DNA from: Hymenobacter negativus | GTDB taxonomy: Bacteria > Bacteroidota > Bacteroidia > Cytophagales > Hymenobacteraceae | Length of the DNA stretch: 33,940 nt | NCBI RefSeq assembly: GCF_016056375.1 | Contig: NZ_JAEDAE010000017.1 | Location: forward strand, 1 to 33,940 | Direction: 5' to 3' | Shown here: positions 22,110 through 29,499 of the stretch, one piece after another | Numbering within the stretch: the stretch's first letter is position 1 | How the letters are laid out: the number at the start of each line of letters is the position of its first letter | Made by a program: the position numbers and the translations under genes | Notes under the pieces: generated by a model | The model's database searches: none | What the model saw: the letters and a program-made list of their open reading frames with translations, nothing else | What the model was told of the DNA's origin: nothing

Positions 22110-23450
22110 ATGCCCAGCCCCCTCCTCGCCCTCTCGCCCCTCGATGGGCGCTACGCCCGCGCCACCGCCCCCCTGGCCGCGCGCTTCTCCGAAATGGCTC
22201 TGATACGCTACCGCGTGCTGGTCGAAGTCGAATATTTCATTGCGCTGGCCGAGCTGCCACTGCCCCAGCTTGTGGGCGTATCGGCGGAGGCTTTCGCGCC
22301 GCTGCGCGGCCTCTACGAGAACTTCTCCGAAGCCCACGCCGAAGCCATCAAGGCCCACGAAGCCATTACCAACCACGACGTGAAAGCCGTGGAATACTGG
22401 CTGCGCGAGGAGTTCACCCGACTGGGCTTGGGTGACTTTATCGAATTCATTCACTTCGGCCTCACCTCGCAGGACATCAACAACACGGCTATTCCGCTCA
22501 GCTTCCGCGATGCGCTGATGGGGGTGCTGCTACCGGCCTACGCCCAGGTGCGCAATGCCCTGGCCGCCCGCGCCCAGGAGTGGACGGCCGTGCCCATGCT
22601 GGCCCGCACCCACGGCCAACCGGCCTCGCCCACGCGGCTGGGCAAGGAGATTGAGGTATTTGTGGCCCGGCTCGATGCGCAGGTGGCGCTGCTGGCGCAG
22701 GTGCCGTTTGGGGCGAAGTTTGGCGGTGCCACCGGCAACTTCAACGCGCACTACGCCGCCTACCCCGGCACCGACTGGCACGCCTTCGCCGCCACCTTCG
22801 TGAACGACCGGCTGGGCCTGCACCGCTCCTTCCCCACCACCCAGATTGAGCACTACGACCACCTGGCCGCGCATTGCGACGCCCTTAAGCGCCTCAACAA
22901 CATTCTGCTCGACCTGGCACGCGATGTGTGGCAGTACATCTCCCTCGGTTACTTCAAGCAGACCATTAAGGCGGGCGAAGTAGGGTCCTCGGCCATGCCG
23001 CACAAGGTAAATCCCATCGACTTCGAGAATGCCGAGGGCAACTTCGGCGTAGCCAATGCCCTGCTGGAGCACTTTGCCGCCAAGCTGCCCATTTCCCGCC
23101 TCCAGCGCGACCTCACCGACTCCACGGTGCTGCGCAACCTGGGCGTGCCGCTGGGCCACATCCTCATTGCCCTCGGGGCCTTGCAGCGCGGCCTGGGCAA
23201 GCTGGCCCTCGACGAATCGGCGCTGGCGAAAGACCTCGAAGCCAACTGGGCCGTGGTGGCCGAAGGCATCCAGACTATCCTGCGCCGCGAGGCCTACCCC
23301 GACCCCTACAACGCCCTCAAAGCCCTCACCCGCACCGGCGAAGCCATTTCGGCCGCCAGCATTGGAGAGTTTATCAATGGGCTCGACGTGAGCGAAAGCG
23401 TGAAAGCAGAGCTGCGCGCCATCACGCCGCATCGCTACGTGGGGCGGTAA
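22110..23450 (+). CDS. purB: Adenylosuccinate lyase
   Basis: Cytoplasmic enzyme of 446 aa in the fumarase/aspartase superfamily. It releases fumarate twice in purine synthesis: from SAICAR to AICAR and from adenylosuccinate to AMP. The superfamily signature SSAMPHKVNP (293-302) carries the catalytic serine loop. LARTHGQPASPTRLGKE contains the conserved TxH and HGQ region, and TSQDINNTA the substrate-binding TSxD motif. N-terminal SPLLALSPLDGRYA is the E. coli-type PurB start. Length fits the E. coli-like subgroup (~456 aa). It is monocistronic, with a probable leaderless mRNA. No other pur gene is nearby. Confidence 0.97.
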   Translation: MPSPLLALSPLDGRYARATAPLAARFSEMALIRYRVLVEVEYFIALAELPLPQLVGVSAEAFAPLRGLYENFSEAHAEAIKAHEAITNHDVKAVEYWLREEFTRLGLGDFIEFIHFGLTSQDINNTAIPLSFRDALMGVLLPAYAQVRNALAARAQEWTAVPMLARTHGQPASPTRLGKEIEVFVARLDAQVALLAQVPFGAKFGGATGNFNAHYAAYPGTDWHAFAATFVNDRLGLHRSFPTTQIEHYDHLAAHCDALKRLNNILLDLARDVWQYISLGYFKQTIKAGEVGSSAMPHKVNPIDFENAEGNFGVANALLEHFAAKLPISRLQRDLTDSTVLRNLGVPLGHILIALGALQRGLGKLALDESALAKDLEANWAVVAEGIQTILRREAYPDPYNALKALTRTGEAISAASIGEFINGLDVSESVKAELRAITPHRYVGR

Positions 23451-23514
23451 ATGCGCCTGGCTATTGGCAATTACATACCTTCCACTCCACGCTTGTTTAA
23501 TTGCTGATACTGAT

Positions 23515-25284
23515 ATGACTCGTGCACTCTTCCCCGTGCTGACCCGCAGCCTTATGTTGCTGGCCGTCTCAGTTTTTTTAATTGGGCCGGCGGCGGCACA
23601 GGCCCCAGCATGGCAGTGGGGCCTGCAAACCACCAACCCTGCCCCCGCCGACGGCAGCACCGCCATGGGGTATGCCGTGGCAACCGATGCCGCCGGCCGG
23701 GTATATGTGGGCGGAGCCATTAACGAAAGTGCTACATCCGGACCTGTAAGCCGCAGTTTTGGCAGCGCCGGTACCGTGGGGCCCGGCCGCAATGGCTTCA
23801 TTGCCCAAGTTACAGCCGCAGGCCAATGGGCCTGGACCACGGCTGCCGTACCGAGCGGCACCAGCAGCACCCCACCGCATATTTCCGTGAATAGCGTGGC
23901 CGTGACTGCCGGCGGCGATGTATATGCCACCGGCACTGTGGCGGGAAGTGGGGTGCAGGTGGGCAGCCAGAACCAAGCGCTGGGCGGCACTGGCCAAGGA
24001 GTTTTTGTGGCCCGGCTAAGCAGCATGGGCGTGTGCCAGTGGGTGCAGGTGGTCGAAATGACGGCATTTCTGCCCCCTGTGCTGGCCATCGACCCTGGCA
24101 CGGGCGGGGTGGTACTGGTCGGCGCGTATCAAGGCAGCCCCAGCTTTGGCGGGACGGCCTTGCCGGCCAGCAATTTCTACCGCAGCGGGTCGGTGTACGT
24201 TGCTCGTCTGAGCGCGGCCGGGCAGTGGCTTAGCGCCACTGCTTCTGCCGGTGCGGTGGGCGTTATCAGTTTGAATGCCGCCGTGGGACCGGCCGGCCAG
24301 GTAGCAATAGTTGGCAGCCACGGGGCGGGCACCATTGCTTTTGGCTCCAATACCCTCACGGCCCCCACCGGCGCTGACGAGTCCTTTATCGTAGCTCAGC
24401 TTAGCCCGGCCAACCAGTGGCAATGGGCAGTAGGTGGCCGCAATGCGGGCTACAACAACAGCGTCACCTTAAGCGCCGCCTACACGGCCACGGGCGCGCT
24501 GTGGGTTTGTGGCCGGGGCGTAGACGGCAGCGTGGTCGGCCCCATCACCCTAAGCGCCCCCATCACTTCGGGCTCCACCAGCTATACCGGTTTCCTGGGG
24601 CAACTATCGGCCACCGGGCAATGGGGCACTGTGCAGCAGCTTCCCCCTAGCAGCGCCGGGCTGTCGGTGCTGGGTTGGCTAGCCGCCGATGCTGCGGGCA
24701 ATGCCGTGACGATGGGCGGCCTACGGGGTTATGCTGGTGCTGTTCAAACCACTATTGGCAGCCACACGCTCACGGCGCCGTCGGCTGGCCTGGTGCTATA
24801 CATCGCCAGCCTGAGCAGTGCAGGCCAATGGCGCTACGTGGCCACCGTGCCCCAACCGGCCCTGGCCGACGGGCTGAACCCCACTGGCATGACACTCGAT
24901 GGCAGCGGCTCCCTCTACTTCACGGGCGGCCTGAAAGGGGGACTCACTTTGGGCAGCACCACACTCATGGGCAGCGCGTCAAGCACCAATTGGGGAGATG
25001 TTGTCTTGGGCAAGCTTACCAACGCCACCGCTCTGGGCACTCGCTCCTCTGCGGCTGCGGCCCTGGCCTTGCTGCCTAATCCGGCCCACTCTCGTGCCAC
25101 GCTTCAGCTACCTGCGGCTTCCCAAGCGCCATCTGTTACCCTCACCGATGCGCTGGGCCGCACCGCCCGCACCTACCTGCTGCCCGCCCACTCCTCCACT
25201 GCTACCCTCGACCTCACCGGCCTCGCGCCCGGCCTCTACGTGGTGCGCTGCGACGCGGCTTTGGGCCGACTGGTGGTTGAATAA
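23515..25284 (+). CDS. Secreted T9SS-type protein with seven propeller-like repeats
   Basis: A 589-aa protein with an N-terminal signal peptide (MTRALFPVLTRSLMLL..., cleaved near PAAAQ). Between about 30 and 505 there are seven repeats of about 60-70 residues. Each combines a 'V/A-T/D-AxGxVYVxG' strand, a 'SFGG/xTL' strand pair and a 'GxFVARLSxxGQWxW' strand. Blocks end at GQWAWTTA, CQWVQVVEM, GQWLSATAS, NQWQWAVGG, GQWGTVQQL and GQWRYVATV. Seven units suggest a seven-bladed beta-propeller. The C-terminal ~75 residues (LLPNPAHSRATLQL... APGLYVVRC... GRLVVE) form a type IX sorting domain, so export through T9SS and surface attachment is expected. Ligand and role are unknown. The ATG at 23515 is chosen because it opens the signal peptide. 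Confidence 0.85.
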   Translation: MTRALFPVLTRSLMLLAVSVFLIGPAAAQAPAWQWGLQTTNPAPADGSTAMGYAVATDAAGRVYVGGAINESATSGPVSRSFGSAGTVGPGRNGFIAQVTAAGQWAWTTAAVPSGTSSTPPHISVNSVAVTAGGDVYATGTVAGSGVQVGSQNQALGGTGQGVFVARLSSMGVCQWVQVVEMTAFLPPVLAIDPGTGGVVLVGAYQGSPSFGGTALPASNFYRSGSVYVARLSAAGQWLSATASAGAVGVISLNAAVGPAGQVAIVGSHGAGTIAFGSNTLTAPTGADESFIVAQLSPANQWQWAVGGRNAGYNNSVTLSAAYTATGALWVCGRGVDGSVVGPITLSAPITSGSTSYTGFLGQLSATGQWGTVQQLPPSSAGLSVLGWLAADAAGNAVTMGGLRGYAGAVQTTIGSHTLTAPSAGLVLYIASLSSAGQWRYVATVPQPALADGLNPTGMTLDGSGSLYFTGGLKGGLTLGSTTLMGSASSTNWGDVVLGKLTNATALGTRSSAAAALALLPNPAHSRATLQLPAASQAPSVTLTDALGRTARTYLLPAHSSTATLDLTGLAPGLYVVRCDAALGRLVVE

Positions 25285-25424
25285 TCCTTTGTGTGCCAAG
25301 CATCCGGTGAGTCAGCAGGGAGCACAAAGAACTTGTTCCCTCAGTCATTAAAATCCACTTTTAGTGACCACCTTTAACGCCACGAATTTCTCCTTTCCTG
25401 ATACCAAACCAGCCACTTTATCTG

Positions 25425-25901
25425 ATGTCACATCTCCGGTTCCGCTTCCTTCGCGTAGCTGCCGCCGTGCTGACGCTGGCCTCCCTGGCCGCCTGCTCCT
25501 CCAAAAAGGACGACCCGCAAGCCCCCACCGGCATGAGTTGGACTGCCGACGGCACTGCGTCTACTGACTCGTCCCCGCAAATCGTAGCCTCCAGTACCAA
25601 TATCGACATCATTGGCTCGACGGGTACCGCACCCAACAACGCAACGATTCACGTAGGCGCCCCCGCTCAAGTGGGCACTTATCCAATCACTAGCACCGGC
25701 GCGGCGACGGCCGATTATATCCAGCGTGGCGGCACAGCCACCATCAGCTATCTGGCCAGTACGGGCACGGTTAGCATTAGTACACTGACTGCCAACCGGG
25801 TTACGGGCAGCTTCTCGTTCACAGCCTACAATTACTCCGGAGGCGTCAGCAGCCCGCTGGTGAAAACCATTACCAACGGCCGGTTCGATGTAGCCCGTTA
25901 A
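25425..25901 (+). CDS. Lipoprotein A of a tandem paralog pair
   Basis: A 158-aa predicted lipoprotein. The signal peptide MSHLRFRFLRVAAAVLTLASLAAC ends in a lipobox with C24. A short charged tether (SSKKDDPQAP) precedes the mature domain, which is Thr/Ser/Gly-rich and beta-stranded. It begins GMSWTADGTA and ends KTITNGRFDVAR. This ending and the WTADG start parallel the next gene (YTVDGA ... KTVTNGTFNV), so the two are paralogs. Such proteins in Bacteroidota often sit at the outer membrane, and no function is known. The spacing to the previous T9SS gene is 140 bases and to the next lipoprotein about 180, and I see no clear terminator between. Confidence 0.8.
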   Translation: MSHLRFRFLRVAAAVLTLASLAACSSKKDDPQAPTGMSWTADGTASTDSSPQIVASSTNIDIIGSTGTAPNNATIHVGAPAQVGTYPITSTGAATADYIQRGGTATISYLASTGTVSISTLTANRVTGSFSFTAYNYSGGVSSPLVKTITNGRFDVAR

Positions 25902-26017
25902 GATTGGGAAGCATCCATACAGCGTTAGGGGGCCAATACCTGAAGAATTATCCTCCCAGCACCCCAACACGGCATTTACACCGCATAATCTCTTGCGTAT
26001 GTGGGGGTTTTATGCCC

Positions 26018-26025
26018 TATCTTTG
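26018..26025 (+). promoter_or_regulatory. -7 box (TATCTTTG) with TTG -33 for lipoprotein B
   Basis: TTG at 25993-25995 followed after 22 bases by TATCTTTG. This is the best complete Bacteroidota-type promoter in the window. It predicts a leader of about 50 bases before the ATG at 26080. Confidence 0.7.
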
Positions 26026-26079
26026 TTTAACTTGGCCCGGTGAGTGCCGGCCGCTTTCCCATTTTTTTCCTTCCTTTTT

Positions 26080-26568
26080 ATGATGTTTTCTTTCCGCTCC
26101 CTTCGTGCTGCCACTACCGTAATGGCGCTGGCTACCCTGGCCGCCTGCTCGAAGAAAGACGATGCCACCCCTACCCCCACCCCCGCCGCTACCACCGGCG
26201 TCACCTACACCGTTGACGGTGCAACCGTCACTGCGACGACAGCGGGTGCCACCGTTCTTGGCAATCAGGTTGTCGTTTCAGGTGTCAGCGGCACTGGCAC
26301 AGCCAATAAAGGCGTCCTGCTGACTTTGCCCAAGAGCACGGGCACTTATACCCTGTCGGCTACGTCCAACGAAGAAGCCTCTTATCTGGCCAGCGGCAAC
26401 TCCAGCGACATCTACGATTCTACTTCGGGTACCATTGTGGTAACCACCTATAGCGCCTCCACTACTTCCGGCGCGTCTAACATCGCCGGCACGTTTACTT
26501 TCACGGGCAAAAATTCCGCCGGGGCAACCAAAACGGTTACCAATGGCACGTTCAATGTGAAATACTAG
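26080..26568 (+). CDS. Lipoprotein B, paralog of the preceding gene
   Basis: A 162-aa lipoprotein. The signal peptide MMFSFRSLRAATTVMALATLAAC has lipobox C23, and a tether SKKDDATPTPTPAATT follows. The mature domain (TYTVDGATVTATT ... GVLLTLPKSTGTYTLSATSNEEASYLASGNSSDIYDSTSGTIVVTTYSASTTSG...TNGTFNVKY) is Thr/Ser-rich beta sheet. It shares its starting and ending motifs with the neighbour at 25425-25901. A second ATG follows directly (codon 2). A separate promoter upstream and a strong terminator downstream show it is its own transcript. Function is unknown. Thr-rich beta lipoproteins of this size are often surface or periplasmic binding domains. Confidence 0.82.
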   Translation: MMFSFRSLRAATTVMALATLAACSKKDDATPTPTPAATTGVTYTVDGATVTATTAGATVLGNQVVVSGVSGTGTANKGVLLTLPKSTGTYTLSATSNEEASYLASGNSSDIYDSTSGTIVVTTYSASTTSGASNIAGTFTFTGKNSAGATKTVTNGTFNVKY

Positions 26569-26592
26569 CGCACGATTCATTTTCGCGTAGCT

Positions 26593-26632
26593 AAGCTGCC
26601 GCTCCCCATTGAGGAGCGGCAGCTTTTTTTGT
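26593..26632 (+). terminator. Rho-independent terminator after lipoprotein B
   Basis: Arms AAGCTGCCGCTCC (26593-26605) and GGAGCGGCAGCTT (26613-26625) with a 7-base loop, followed by a run of T to 26630. Classic intrinsic terminator 25 bases past the stop. Confidence 0.93.
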
Positions 26633-26686
26633 GGCTTCAGCACAACGTCACCTGCTATTTTTACTGCTTCATCCGCTCCCCGCCCC

Positions 26687-27799
26687 GTGCCCCAGCTCTC
26701 CGATACCGTTGTTCACGCCGACTGCCGCCACTTTCGCGGCGACCTGCCCTGCCGCCCCAACAAAACCCACGGCTACGTCTGCGAGGGCTGCCCGGTGTAT
26801 TCGCCCGTGTCGCAGCGTGTGCTCATCATCAAGCTCGGAGCCATCGGCGACGTTATTCGCACCACGCCGCTGCTGCGCCGCCTGCGCCAGGAACGGCCCG
26901 GCTGCGCCATCACCTGGCTTACGCTCACGCCCGCCATTCTGCCCCAAAACGAGATTGAAGAGATTCTGAAATTCGATTTTGCCAGCGCCCTGCAGCTGCA
27001 GGCCCGCGAGTTCGACGTCGTCATCAACCTCGACAAGGAAAAGGAGGCCTGTGCCTTGCTCAACACCATTTCGGCAAAAGAGAAATTTGGCTACGCCCTG
27101 CGCCCGCACGACGGCGTGGCCTGGCCCGTGAACCAGTTGGCCGAGCATAAATACCTCACCGGCATCTTCGACCAGGTGAGCCAAGCCAACACCAAGCCCT
27201 ACGTGCAGGAAATCTTCGAGCTCTGCGGCTTCGATTTTCAGGGCGAAGAATACGTCTTCGACACCCACGACGACAAAGGCTACGACTGGAGCCGGCTGCC
27301 CGCCGCCCGCCCCCGCATCGGTCTCAACACCGGCTGCGGCGACCGGTGGACCACCCGCCTCTGGAGCACCGAAAAATGGGTTGAGCTCATCCACGGCCTG
27401 CAAGCCGCCGGCTACACACCCGTGCTGCTGGGCGGCGAGGCCGAAGACGCCCGCAACCGCGAGCTACACGCCGCCACCGGCGCGGCCTACCTCGGTACCT
27501 TCCCCCTCCCCCAGTTCATCAACCTGATGGACCAGATGGACGGCATCGTGACGCAAGTCACCATGGGCATGCACATCAGCATCGCCCTGCGCAAGCCCAC
27601 CATCCTGATGAACAATATTTTCAACCCCCACGAATTCGACCTCTACGGCCGCGGCCAAATCGTGCAACCCAACCGGGAGTGCGTCTGCTTCTACCGGGGC
27701 ACCTGCCGGCTGGGCACCAGCTGCATGGAAGATTTGCCGGCGGCAAAAGTATTGCAGGCCGTGCGAGAGAGCGTGCCGCTCGCAAGCCCGGTAGCTTAG
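26687..27799 (+). CDS. GT9-family glycosyltransferase with N- and C-terminal cysteine clusters
   Basis: Cytoplasmic or peripheral glycosyltransferase of about 370 aa in the heptosyltransferase family (GT9, GT-B fold). The N-terminal Rossmann part is VLIIKLGAIGDVIRTTPLL (45-63). The C-terminal half has RIGLNTGCGDRW and VLLGGEAEDARN, with TQVTMGMHISIALRKPT near the donor site. Before the GT-B domain a Cys cluster spans residues 13-35 (C13-x8-C22-x9-C32-x2-C35), and a second set lies at the end (C332-x-C334-x5-C340-x5-C346). Metal or Fe-S binding is possible. I placed the start at GTG 26687 because no ATG lies between the promoter-like TATTTTTA (26656) and the cluster. It probably adds a sugar to a lipopolysaccharide core or other glycan. 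Confidence 0.85.
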   Translation: MPQLSDTVVHADCRHFRGDLPCRPNKTHGYVCEGCPVYSPVSQRVLIIKLGAIGDVIRTTPLLRRLRQERPGCAITWLTLTPAILPQNEIEEILKFDFASALQLQAREFDVVINLDKEKEACALLNTISAKEKFGYALRPHDGVAWPVNQLAEHKYLTGIFDQVSQANTKPYVQEIFELCGFDFQGEEYVFDTHDDKGYDWSRLPAARPRIGLNTGCGDRWTTRLWSTEKWVELIHGLQAAGYTPVLLGGEAEDARNRELHAATGAAYLGTFPLPQFINLMDQMDGIVTQVTMGMHISIALRKPTILMNNIFNPHEFDLYGRGQIVQPNRECVCFYRGTCRLGTSCMEDLPAAKVLQAVRESVPLASPVA

Positions 27800-28212
27800 G
27801 TTTTCTTGCGGGCTGCCGTCCGCACCGCTTGTAGCTTGGCGGCATAATCGGCTGGGGGTGTAGCAGCAATCAGCGCAGTCAACGCTTCCAGCGGCAGCTC
27901 TTCCGTTTTATTGAAATTCACGCAGCCTTTGCCCATTTTTAGCTTGGGCGCGGCCGCCGCCAACTGCTCCTGTAGTTCGGGCATCAGGTACATCGGCACC
28001 AGGTGCAGGCTCAGGTAGCCTTTCTGATTGGCCAACCCAACGTACATATCCTTGCCCGTCCGAAACTCTAAGTACTTTGGGCCCACGTGCTCGGTGTAGC
28101 CCATTGGCACGGCCTGGCGCACCAGTTGCCACGCCTGCGTTGCCACTAATTGCCGCTCGGCGGGCAATGCTGCAATGAATTCATCAAAGGAAAATGCAGT
28201 TGTGGTATCCAT
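27796..28212 (-). CDS. DUF1801-family protein (YdhG-like)
   Basis: A 138-aa soluble protein of the DUF1801/YdhG fold, a small alpha/beta module of unknown biochemical role. Family-like motifs are ALPAERQLVATQAWQLVRQ, GYTEHVGPKYLEFRTGKD and the core MYVGLANQKGYLSLHL, ending LKMGKGCVNFNKTEELPLEAL. No signal peptide or catalytic residues are evident. Its stop overlaps the end of the convergent GT9 gene by four bases, so the 3' ends interlock without room for a terminator between them. I cannot assign a substrate. Confidence 0.85.
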   Translation of the reverse strand: MDTTTAFSFDEFIAALPAERQLVATQAWQLVRQAVPMGYTEHVGPKYLEFRTGKDMYVGLANQKGYLSLHLVPMYLMPELQEQLAAAAPKLKMGKGCVNFNKTEELPLEALTALIAATPPADYAAKLQAVRTAARKKT

Positions 28213-28264
28213 GATGTTTGCTAACTAATTTTTTTGGCAAATTAATCAGCCCTCAGCAATTTCC

Positions 28265-29404
28265 CTAGTCGGCTTTTAACCCCGCCACTTCTTTCAGCGC
28301 TGCCACCATTACGGGCCACGAAAACTGCTTCTTTTCTTCCCGCACACCAGCAACGAAAGCTGTTTCTCGTTTGCCAACATAAAAGTCCACCACCGCATCG
28401 GCAATGGCAGCTGGTGTGGGCGGCACCACGTAGCCCACCACACCGTCGGGGATTAATTCGGCCAGTCCGCCCACATTGGTCACCAGCATGGGCCGTTCGA
28501 AGTGATACGCTATTTGCGACACCCCGCTTTGCGTCGCATTTTTATACGGCTGCACAATTAAATCGGCGGCGCAGAAATAGTCCACTACTTTTTCATTGGG
28601 AATAAAATCCGTCGCCCGAATAATTCGGCCTTCTAAATTATTCCGCCGAATTAATTCCTCATACGGCGCAGCATCTTCGTAAAATTCGCCTGCGATAATT
28701 AATTTAATTGGCAACTCCGCCAACCGCTTATCTGCCATGACTTCCAGCATAATATCCAGCCCTTTATAAGCCCGGATAAACCCGAAGAATAACAAATAAG
28801 CAGTTGTAGCCGGCAGCCCCAGTGCCACCAACGCGTCATCTTTGGTTTTCAATGGGCCGAAATTATCATACAGCGGATGCGGCCGATACAGCGCCGGTTT
28901 CTGCCCGAAGCCCAGGTTTTGCAAATCCTTGAGCACGCTGCGGCTCATGGTCACAAATCCGTCGCAGGCGCTCAGGAAATAGCGCGTCAATGGCCCGTCG
29001 CCCGGCCGCTTCTCGTGCGGGATTATGTTATCGGTAATGGCCACCACGCGGGTATGCCCATTGCCGTGCACCAGCCGCGCCACCGTGCCCAGCGCTGGCC
29101 CCATAAACGGTAGCCAGAACCGGAAAATCACCAAGTCGGGCCGCTCCGCCCGCAATTTGCGCCCCACCTTCACCCACGAAAGCGGGTTTACTGAGTTCAA
29201 ACTCACCTCAATTGCCAAATCCGCTGGCCCCGCCTCGGTACTAAACTGGGTTTGCCCCGGAAATAAAAAGTCTGGGTACTGCAACGAAAACGTCACAATC
29301 CGTACCTCATCGCCTGCCGCCACAAAGGCCCGCGCGAGCCGTTCATTGTAGGTCGCCAGCCCACCGCGCAATGGGTATGCGGGCCCGATAATTACAACTT
29401 TCAT
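28265..29404 (-). CDS. Glycosyltransferase family 4-like
   Basis: A 379-aa GT-B glycosyltransferase. The N-terminal acceptor domain begins MKVVIIGPAYPLRGGLATYNERLARAF with the GGLATY loop. The C-terminal half shows KLIIAGEFYEDAAPYEELI, ADLIVQPYKNATQSGVSQIAYHF (E/SGxxxxE-type donor site, here SQSGVSQ-like) and VTNVGGLAELIPDGVVGYVVPP. Such enzymes transfer sugar from NDP-sugar to growing glycan or lipid in the cytoplasm. It stands downstream of a GT2 gene on the same strand, separated from it by a 96-base spacer with a perfect inverted repeat. The coding strand is AT-richer than in the left part, with many AAT and ATT codons. The acceptor is unknown. Confidence 0.88.
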   Translation of the reverse strand: MKVVIIGPAYPLRGGLATYNERLARAFVAAGDEVRIVTFSLQYPDFLFPGQTQFSTEAGPADLAIEVSLNSVNPLSWVKVGRKLRAERPDLVIFRFWLPFMGPALGTVARLVHGNGHTRVVAITDNIIPHEKRPGDGPLTRYFLSACDGFVTMSRSVLKDLQNLGFGQKPALYRPHPLYDNFGPLKTKDDALVALGLPATTAYLLFFGFIRAYKGLDIMLEVMADKRLAELPIKLIIAGEFYEDAAPYEELIRRNNLEGRIIRATDFIPNEKVVDYFCAADLIVQPYKNATQSGVSQIAYHFERPMLVTNVGGLAELIPDGVVGYVVPPTPAAIADAVVDFYVGKRETAFVAGVREEKKQFSWPVMVAALKEVAGLKAD

Positions 29405-29409
29405 TTAGT

Positions 29410-29498
29410 TTCATTTAACATTTATCAATTAACATTTAACAATCCCGAATCAGCCAGTTGCACAGCTGTTAAATGTTAATTGATAAATGTTAAATGAA
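29410..29498. repeat. Perfect inverted repeat made of tandem 7-mers (CATTTAA-like)
   Basis: Arms at 29410-29441 and 29467-29498 are perfectly complementary over 32 bases, with a 25-base loop. Each arm is built of 7-base units (CATTTAA, CATTTAT, CAATTAA, CATTTAA). It begins one base after the GT2 stop (29500) and ends five bases before the GT4 start (29404). The architecture is the same as in the element at 13007-13103, although the unit sequence differs. Confidence 0.9.
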
Positions 29499-29499
29499 C

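Noticed and set aside
22530..24101. A 523-codon minus-strand open frame across purB and the next gene
   Set aside because: It spans two unrelated plus-strand genes, has no recognisable motifs and no promoter, and its composition is that of an antisense shadow.
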